NCBI GenBank assembly: GCA_030043835.1
Contig: JASHWY010000194.1
Location: forward strand, 1-9,814
DNA: 9,814 nt
Direction of reading: 5' to 3'
Source: Thermoplasmata archaeon
GTDB lineage: Archaea > Thermoplasmatota > Thermoplasmata > Lutacidiplasmatales > UBA184
Numbering within the stretch: the first letter of the stretch is position 1; the number at the start of each line of letters is the position of its first letter. A program made the translations under genes and the position numbers. Positions 5,608 to 9,814 of this stretch are shown in pieces. Below the pieces are notes generated by a model. It worked only from the letters and a program-made list of their open reading frames with translations, did not search any database and was not told the DNA's origin.

Positions 5608-6363
5608 ATGGAGATGCAACCCGGCCAGATGGCCTACGACCGGGCCATCACGGTCTTTTCGCCGGACGGTCGTCTCTTCCAGGTCGAGTACGCTCGGGAG
5701 GCCGTCCGACGGGGCGCAACGACCGCCGGGGTCGTCTACGCGAACGGGGTGGTCTTGATCGCCGACCGTCGGATCCCGAACCCGAAGCTCGCCGAGGCAG
5801 CGAGCCTCGAGAAGATCCACCAGATCGACGAGAACATCGCGTGCGCGACCGCGGGATTGGTTGCCGACGCTCGCGTGTTGGTCGACTACGCGAGGCTGGC
5901 GGCACAGGTGAACCGCGTCACGTACGCCGAGCCGATGTCGGTCGAGCTCCTGGTCCGCCGCATCTGCGATTATAAGCAGCAGTACACCCAGTTCGGCGGC
6001 GTCCGACCGTTCGGGACGGCGCTCTTGGTCGGGGGTTACGACGACGGCGGAGTCCATCTCTACGAGACCGAGCCCTCGGGGTCGCTCACGAGCTTCCGGG
6101 CCGCGAGCACCGGTGGGAACAAAGGCCCCGTGATGGACCTTTTCGAGCAGAAGTTTAAACCGGACATGGAGCGGGACGCCGCGATCCTCCTAGCGCTCGA
6201 GGGGCTGCGCGCGGGCCTCGACGAGGGCGGAAACCTCTCGCAGGTCGAGGTCTGCACCGTTCAGGAAGGCGAGGGGATGGCTCGTCTCTCGCCCGACGAG
6301 ATTCAGAAGTTCGCCGCGAGGCTCCCTCCGGTGTCCTCGTCCGGGCGGTCCGCCCGTTCCTAG
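5608..6363 (+). CDS. psmA: Proteasome alpha subunit (20S core outer ring)
   Basis: This 251-residue protein forms the outer heptameric rings of the archaeal 20S proteasome, which gate substrate entry and dock the PAN/Cdc48-type ATPases. The alpha signature is complete: MAYDRAITVFSPDGRLFQVEYA (residues 8-29, first 20 given by MAYDRAITVFSPDGRLFQVE). SLEKI (66-70) includes K69, which aligns with the lysine of the ATPase-tail pocket (K66 in T. acidophilum). GLVADAR (83-89) and QQYTQFGGVRPFGTALL (124-140) follow. The catalytic N-terminal Thr of beta subunits is absent, as expected. Start choice is open. The ATG at 5608 is followed by ATG 5614, which gives MQPGQMAYDR, matches the T. acidophilum start and has GAGGG (5601-5605) 8 nt before it; 5614 may be the true start. 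It heads the superoperon; no beta subunit gene is in view. Confidence 0.97.
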   Translation: MEMQPGQMAYDRAITVFSPDGRLFQVEYAREAVRRGATTAGVVYANGVVLIADRRIPNPKLAEAASLEKIHQIDENIACATAGLVADARVLVDYARLAAQVNRVTYAEPMSVELLVRRICDYKQQYTQFGGVRPFGTALLVGGYDDGGVHLYETEPSGSLTSFRAASTGGNKGPVMDLFEQKFKPDMERDAAILLALEGLRAGLDEGGNLSQVEVCTVQEGEGMARLSPDEIQKFAARLPPVSSSGRSARS

Positions 6364-6392
6364 GGGACGAGGGGACCCACGAGCGCTCCCCC

Positions 6393-7088
6393 ATGGTGAA
6401 CGTCGACGACGCGGTGATCGCGCGGTGGGAGACCCAAGGCTCCCGCTTCGAGGTGCTGGTCGACCCTCAGGCGGTCCAGGAGCTGAAAGACGGCAAAGCG
6501 GTCGACCTTACGGACAAGCTCGCGCTCGACCACGTCTTCAAGGACGCGAAGAAAGGCGACAAGATCTCGGAGGAGCACTTGGAGCGGATCTTCCACACCC
6601 GCAACATCGCCGAGATCGCGAAGCAGATCGTCCTCAAAGGGGAGGTCCAGGTCACGACGGAGCAGCGCCACCAGCTCCAGGCGGCGAAGCACCGTCAGAT
6701 CGTCGCGACGATCGCACGGAACGCCATGAACCCCCAGACGGGCGCCCCTCATCCACCGGCCCGGATCGAGGCCGCGATCAAGGAGGCGAAAGTGCACATC
6801 GACCCGTTCCGCCCGGTCGACGTCCAGGTCCAGGAGGTGCTTCAGAAGCTCCGACCGTTGATCCCGATCCGGCTCGACGTCGTGAAGGTCCGGATCCGGC
6901 TCCCGGCCCAGCACTACCCCCGGGTGATCGGCGACCTGAAAGGGATGGGGCGGCTCTTGGAGGAACAGTGGATGGGCGACGGGGCGTGGAGCGGAGTGCT
7001 CGAAATCCCCGCGGGCGTCCAAACCGAGCTCTACGAGAAGCTCAACGCCCGGACCAAGGGAGCCGCAGAGACCGCCCTTGTTAAATAA
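6393..7088 (+). CDS. sbds: SBDS-family ribosome maturation protein (Sdo1 homologue)
   Basis: This is the 231-residue archaeal orthologue of the Shwachman-Bodian-Diamond protein, which in eukaryotes helps EFL1 release the anti-association factor eIF6 from 60S subunits; archaea have aIF6 and an EF-2-like factor. Domain I (about 1-90, FYSH fold) contains RFEVLVDP (18-25), DHVFKDAKKGDKIS (46-59) and the IFHTRNIAEIAKQIVLKGE run (66-84). Domain II (about 91-165) has QRHQLQAAKHRQIVATIARN (91-110) and the signature NPQTGAPHPPARIEAAI (113-129). Domain III (about 166-231) is a ferredoxin-like RNA-binding domain with VRIRLPAQHYPRVIGDLK (166-183). Length is typical. It lies 29 bp after psmA in the classic archaeal order. 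The ATG at 6393 is followed directly by GTG, so either could serve; the difference is one residue. Confidence 0.96.
   Translation: MVNVDDAVIARWETQGSRFEVLVDPQAVQELKDGKAVDLTDKLALDHVFKDAKKGDKISEEHLERIFHTRNIAEIAKQIVLKGEVQVTTEQRHQLQAAKHRQIVATIARNAMNPQTGAPHPPARIEAAIKEAKVHIDPFRPVDVQVQEVLQKLRPLIPIRLDVVKVRIRLPAQHYPRVIGDLKGMGRLLEEQWMGDGAWSGVLEIPAGVQTELYEKLNARTKGAAETALVK
7081..7088 (+). promoter_or_regulatory. Possible internal TATA box at the SBDS stop codon, driving rrp4 onward
   Basis: TTAAATAA includes the TAA stop of the SBDS gene and is the only A/T-rich octamer near this junction. Its centre lies about 40 bp before the rrp4 ATG (7125), close to the 36-bp spacing of the two other TATA boxes in the window. 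A transcript starting near 7110 would have a leader of about 15 nt. The 36-bp SBDS/rrp4 gap is also the largest within the operon. It could equally be just the last Lys codon plus a stop codon. Confidence 0.4.
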
Positions 7089-7124
7089 GCCAACCCAGTC
7101 GCGCGCCTCGGTGCAGCATCGAGA

Positions 7125-7961
7125 ATGTCTAGAGACCATCGGCCGGGCCACCGGCGGCGTGGCCACGAGGGCTCCCCCTCGTATCCCTCCGGGGATCGGG
7201 TGCTAGTTCTTCCGGGCGAGGAGATTCCAAGCCAGGGCCTGAAACCCGGCCCCGGGACCTACCGGGTCGGCGGAAAGGTCTACGCGTCCGTCCTCGGGCT
7301 CCTCTCGCCCCGCCCACCGACGGTCCGCGTGATCCCGCTCTCCGGTCGGTACATTCCGAAGGCGGGCGACGTGGTCCTCGGGACCGTGACGGACGTACAG
7401 GGGACGTTCTGGCTGCTCGACATCGGCGCCCCGCGCTGGGCCCCGCTCCACATGACCGGGACTCCGTGGGACGTCGAAGTCGGCGAGACCGAGAAATACC
7501 TGCGCGTCGGCGACGCCGTGGTCGTCCAGGTCGAGAGCCTGGACGCGACCGGGAGGATCGGGGTCACGATGCAGGGCGAAGGACTCGGTAAGCTCGAGGG
7601 AGGCACCATCGTTCGCGTGGCACCGGCGCGCGTCGGTCGGGTGGTGGGCCGCAACGGCTCGATGATCCAAACGATCGTCCGCCACACCGGCGCGAAGGTC
7701 ACCGTCGGCCAGAACGGTCGGATCTGGATCGATGGGAACCCCGAGGCGATCGAGCGGGTGGCGGCCGCCCTTAGGATGATCGACGAGGAGGGGATACGGT
7801 CCGGCCTTACCGAGCGGGTCGAGAGCTATCTCACACGCTCGGGCCCCTCGAGCGACCGGGGACCGGCCGTCGCCCCTCGGGAGAGCGCGGACCGCGACGC
7901 CCCGCCGGCGCCGAACGATTCGGACGGGGAGAGGTCGGAATCCCGCGAAGAGTGGGAGTGA
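7125..7961 (+). CDS. rrp4: Exosome complex RNA-binding cap subunit Rrp4
   Basis: This 278-residue subunit forms the RNA-binding cap over the Rrp41/Rrp42 ring and guides 3' ends into it. The N-terminal domain (about 22-75) has RVLVLPGEEI (25-34) and GKVYASVLGLL (50-60). An S1 domain (about 79-150) contains GDVVLGTVTDVQGTFWLLDI (81-100) and YLRVGDAVVVQVE (125-137). A KH domain (about 160-232) contains VGRVVGRNGSMIQTI (170-184) with the Rrp4-type GRNG loop at 175-178 and GRIWIDG (198-204). Compared with S. solfataricus Rrp4 it has a His/Arg-rich N-terminal extension (residues 1-20) and an acidic, Ser/Pro-rich, probably disordered C-terminal tail (about 239-278). A shorter start at GTG 7200 would remove the extension but also cut the first strand, so 7125 is preferred. 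No strong Shine-Dalgarno precedes it. Confidence 0.96.
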   Translation: MSRDHRPGHRRRGHEGSPSYPSGDRVLVLPGEEIPSQGLKPGPGTYRVGGKVYASVLGLLSPRPPTVRVIPLSGRYIPKAGDVVLGTVTDVQGTFWLLDIGAPRWAPLHMTGTPWDVEVGETEKYLRVGDAVVVQVESLDATGRIGVTMQGEGLGKLEGGTIVRVAPARVGRVVGRNGSMIQTIVRHTGAKVTVGQNGRIWIDGNPEAIERVAAALRMIDEEGIRSGLTERVESYLTRSGPSSDRGPAVAPRESADRDAPPAPNDSDGERSESREEWE

Positions 7962-7981
7962 CGTTCCAGGAGTAGAGAACG

Positions 7982-8734
7982 ATGGGAAACGTAGGAGCGA
8001 CAGAAGTCCCCGTCCTGTTGAGCCCGGAAGGGCTCCGGATCGACGGGCGACGATTGGACGAGCTGAGGCCGATTCGGATCGAGGCCGGCGCGCTCCATCA
8101 GGCGGACGGCTCGGCGTTCGTCGAGTGGGGAGCAAACAAGGTGATGGCGGCGGTCTACGGGCCCCGAGAGGTGCACCCCCGCCACCTCCAGCAGAACAAC
8201 AAGGCCGTCATCCAGTGCAAGTACAACATGGCGGCGTTCTCGGTCGACGAGCGCAAACGCCCCGGTCTCGACCGTCGCTCGCAGGAGATCTCGAAGGTGA
8301 TCGCAGAGGCGTTCGAGTCGGTCGTCTTTGCGGAAGAGTTCCCCCGGACGAGCATCGACATCTACATCGAGGTCCTGCAGGCGAACGCAGGGACCCGGTG
8401 CGCGGGCCTCGTCGCCGCGTCGGTGGCCCTCGCCGACGCTGGGATCCCGATGGTCGACCTCCTTCCCGCGGTCGCCGTGGGGAAGATCGCCGGGAAGATC
8501 GCGCTCGACCTCAAGAAGGAAGAGGACAATTTCGGCGAAGCCGACCTCCCGATGGCGCTCGTGCCGCAGTCGGGTCGCCTCGTGCTCCTCCAGATGGAGG
8601 GCCACATGACCCCGGACGAGCTCGCCGCATCGCTCGACCTCGGCGTCCGGGGCTGCCGCGAGATCTACGAGAAGATGAAGGCGGCCCTTCGGGAACGGTA
8701 CGCGGCCACCGTTCCCTCGGGAGGTACGCCGTGA
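7982..8734 (+). CDS. rrp41: Exosome complex catalytic subunit Rrp41 (RNase PH fold)
   Basis: This is the 250-residue catalytic subunit of the hexameric exosome ring, which degrades RNA 3' to 5' using phosphate and can add tails in reverse. RIDGRRLDELRPI (19-31) and KVMAAVYGPREVHP (53-66) are typical. The phosphate/RNA-binding arginines occur as DRRSQE (97-102, R98/R99). The catalytic acidic loop reads DLKKEEDNFGEADLPMAL (176-193), with D182 and D188 in the positions and numbering of S. solfataricus Rrp41. VLQANAGTRCAG (131-142) supplies further active-site residues. All expected catalytic residues are present, so it should be active. The ATG is preceded by AGGAG (7968-7972) at 9 nt. It follows rrp4 by 20 bp, and its stop overlaps the GTG of rrp42. 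Confidence 0.97.
   Translation: MGNVGATEVPVLLSPEGLRIDGRRLDELRPIRIEAGALHQADGSAFVEWGANKVMAAVYGPREVHPRHLQQNNKAVIQCKYNMAAFSVDERKRPGLDRRSQEISKVIAEAFESVVFAEEFPRTSIDIYIEVLQANAGTRCAGLVAASVALADAGIPMVDLLPAVAVGKIAGKIALDLKKEEDNFGEADLPMALVPQSGRLVLLQMEGHMTPDELAASLDLGVRGCREIYEKMKAALRERYAATVPSGGTP
8719..8725 (+). promoter_or_regulatory. Shine-Dalgarno that fixes the GTG start of rrp42
   Basis: GGGAGGT lies 5 nt before GTG 8731. The same reading frame stays open some 600 bp upstream, antiphase to rrp41, so this strong site together with the GTGA overlap sets the real start of rrp42. It lies inside the last codons of rrp41. Confidence 0.75.
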
Positions 8735-9519
8735 GCGAGGAGGTCACCGCCGAGATCCTGATGACCCACATCCTGGACCTCGCCGCGGAGGGAAAGCGCA
8801 TGGACGGTCGCGGACCGGACGAGTACCGCGCGGTCTCCGTGGAACCGGGCTTCGTCGCGACGGCGGACGGCTCGGCGCTCGCCCGCGTCGGGAACACGAC
8901 GGTCCTCGCGGGCATCAAGCTCGAACCCGGGAAGCCGTTTCCGGACACCCCCAACGCGGGCGTCCTCACGACGAACGCGGAATTGATCCCGCTCTCGAGC
9001 CCGACGTTCGAGCCCGGTCCCCCCCAGCCCGGGGCGATCGAGGTCTCCCGGGTCGTCGACCGAGCGATCCGGGCTGCCGACACGCTGGACCTCACGCGGC
9101 TCGTCGTTACCCCCGGCGAGAAGACCTGGGTCTGTTACGTCGACATGCACGTCTTAGACCACGCGGGGAACCTCATCGACGCGGCGAGCCTCGCCGCCCT
9201 GACCGCGCTCTCCCATGCGACCGTCCCCGCGAAGCGGTTCGAGGTCGGGGACGCCGACTACCCGCTCGAGGTCCAGCACTACCCCGTCGAATGCACGTTC
9301 GTCCGGCTCGGCGACACGATCGTCGTCGACCCCACGTTCGAGGAGGAGCAGGCGGCCCAGGGCCGCCTCACGGTCGCGACGGACGAGAACGGCCGAATCG
9401 TGGCGATGCAGAAAGGCCTTGTCGGCGCCTTCTCTCCGGACGACGTGAAGGAGGTCGTCCGCCGGGCGCTCGTGCACGGCGACCGGCTCCGGGCGATCGC
9501 AAAGGGAGGCCCTCGATGA
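8731..9519 (+). CDS. rrp42: Exosome complex non-catalytic subunit Rrp42 (RNase PH fold)
   Basis: This 262-residue protein alternates with Rrp41 in the hexameric ring and contributes to RNA binding at the active sites without catalysing. RMDGRGPDEYR (23-33), ADGSALARVGNTTVLAGIK (45-63), LIPLSSPTFEPGPP (85-98), VSRVVDRAIRAADTLDL (105-121), KTWVCYVDMHVLDHAGNLID (131-150) and VVDPTFEEEQAAQGRLTVA (198-216) match the archaeal Rrp42 pattern. The Asp pair found in the Rrp41 DNFGEAD loop is replaced by the DPTFEEEQ segment, as expected for the inactive paralogue. Translation starts at GTG, overlapping the rrp41 stop as GTGA, with a strong Shine-Dalgarno. The stop overlaps the L37Ae start as ATGA. The tight coupling fits the 1:1 stoichiometry needed with Rrp41. 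Confidence 0.97.
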   Translation: MSEEVTAEILMTHILDLAAEGKRMDGRGPDEYRAVSVEPGFVATADGSALARVGNTTVLAGIKLEPGKPFPDTPNAGVLTTNAELIPLSSPTFEPGPPQPGAIEVSRVVDRAIRAADTLDLTRLVVTPGEKTWVCYVDMHVLDHAGNLIDAASLAALTALSHATVPAKRFEVGDADYPLEVQHYPVECTFVRLGDTIVVDPTFEEEQAAQGRLTVATDENGRIVAMQKGLVGAFSPDDVKEVVRRALVHGDRLRAIAKGGPR

Positions 9520-9785
9520 GCAAACGTACGAAGAAGGTCGGGGCGACGGGCTGGATGGGCCCGCGCTACGGGATCCGGATCCGACGACGGGTCCTCGAGA
9601 TCGACCGGGCCCGTGCGAAGCCTTCGGCCTGCCCCCGGTGCTCGACCTCGACCCTTCAGCGCGTCGCGAGCGGGATCTTCGAGTGCCGCCGTTGCGGCGC
9701 CCGGTTCTCCTCCAGCGCGTACGTCTTCCAGCCGCCGCCCCCGATTATGCGGACGGAAAAGGAGCCCGCCGCGGGCAAGCCTTAA
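9516..9785 (+). CDS. rpl37ae: 50S ribosomal protein L37Ae (eL43), zinc ribbon
   Basis: This is an 89-residue basic large-subunit protein. The N-terminus SKRTKKVGATGWMGPRYGIR (2-21) is typical of the archaeal/eukaryotic L37Ae/eL43 family. The zinc ribbon is C39-x2-C42 ... C57-x2-C60 (CPRC and CRRC), followed by GARFSSSAYVF (61-71). All four zinc-binding cysteines are present. A proline-rich, charged tail (QPPPPIMRTEKEPAAGKP, 72-89) follows the ribbon and may be lineage-specific. The ATG overlaps the rrp42 stop as ATGA, with GGGAGG (9504-9509) 6 nt upstream. Position directly after rrp42 is conserved in many archaea and supports the assignment. Confidence 0.95.
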   Translation: MSKRTKKVGATGWMGPRYGIRIRRRVLEIDRARAKPSACPRCSTSTLQRVASGIFECRRCGARFSSSAYVFQPPPPIMRTEKEPAAGKP

Positions 9786-9803
9786 GGGTCCTTGGACCGT
9801 CGA

Positions 9804-9814
9804 ATGACCATGTT
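9804..9814 (+). CDS. Possible start of the next superoperon gene (cut by window edge)
   Basis: ATG ACC ATG TT begins 18 bp after the L37Ae stop and is open to the window edge; the two ATGs (9804 and 9810) are in the same frame. In other archaea the gene after L37Ae is often RNA polymerase subunit P or a KEOPS Pcc1-type gene, but three codons cannot identify it. No clear Shine-Dalgarno is visible. Confidence 0.3.

Noticed and set aside
5969..5976. ATTATAAG TATA-like sequence inside psmA
   Set aside because: It encodes conserved Asp-Tyr-Lys (121-123), and no start codon of a real gene lies at promoter distance. The same applies to GTTTAAAC at 6153-6160.
5452..6057. Upstream extension of the DUF255 open frame (about 200 more codons, antisense to psmA)
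   Set aside because: It lies opposite a certain psmA gene, and DUF255 homology begins right after the ATG at 5451. The extension is a GC-driven shadow.
6360..8135. Long minus-strand open frames opposite SBDS, rrp4 and rrp41
   Set aside because: They are antisense to confident genes. Their Asp/Leu/Arg-rich compositions are typical of high-GC antisense frames.
9787..9798. GGTCC-TT-GGACC inverted repeat after L37Ae as a terminator
   Set aside because: The stem is very short and has no T-tract, and a likely next start codon follows within a few bases, so the operon probably continues.

Overview
This is a GC-rich, gene-dense archaeal chromosome segment. The clearest marker is the right half, positions 5608-9785. 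It holds the archaeal proteasome/exosome superoperon in canonical order: proteasome alpha subunit, SBDS ribosome-maturation factor, exosome Rrp4, Rrp41 and Rrp42, and ribosomal protein L37Ae. The start of PsmA (MQPGQMAYDR) is nearly identical to that of Thermoplasma acidophilum as I remember it. Together with the archaeal-only families on the left, this suggests a high-GC member of the Thermoplasmatota. The phylum is an inference; the domain Archaea is secure. TATA boxes about 36 bp upstream of start codons support archaeal transcription.

Left part (1-2435). The window opens inside a coiled-coil protein gene whose stop overlaps the start of a UPF0200 P-loop kinase-like gene (247-786). Facing it is a two-gene minus-strand operon. 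A COG1395-type HTH regulator (1437-2435) is transcribed first from a TATA box at 2467-2476. A small protein resembling a degraded TraB-fold protein (787-1440) follows with a 4-bp overlap. The stop codons of the two convergent units abut at 786/787 inside a perfect 12-bp palindrome.

Middle part (2436-5607). A COG1407-type metallophosphoesterase (2565-3398, plus) runs tail to tail into a large thioredoxin-domain/six-hairpin protein of the DUF255 (YyaL/SPATA20) family (3346-5451, minus), with a 53-bp antisense overlap. A 156-bp divergent spacer then holds the psmA TATA box and a small cluster of inverted and direct repeats.

Right part (5608-9814). The superoperon joins RNA degradation and processing (Rrp4 cap on the Rrp41/Rrp42 phosphorolytic ring), protein degradation (20S core alpha ring), 60S maturation (SBDS) and a large-subunit zinc-ribbon protein. 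The last three genes are coupled by 4-bp overlaps. A TATA-like element overlapping the SBDS stop codon may drive rrp4 onward separately. The window ends at a likely start codon of a further gene.

I see no mobile elements, CRISPR arrays, tRNA or rRNA genes, and no gene-free stretch over 300 bases. The best candidates for something undescribed are the COG1395 / TraB-like pair, including an apparent internal duplication in the regulator, and the fine structure of the junctions and promoters.
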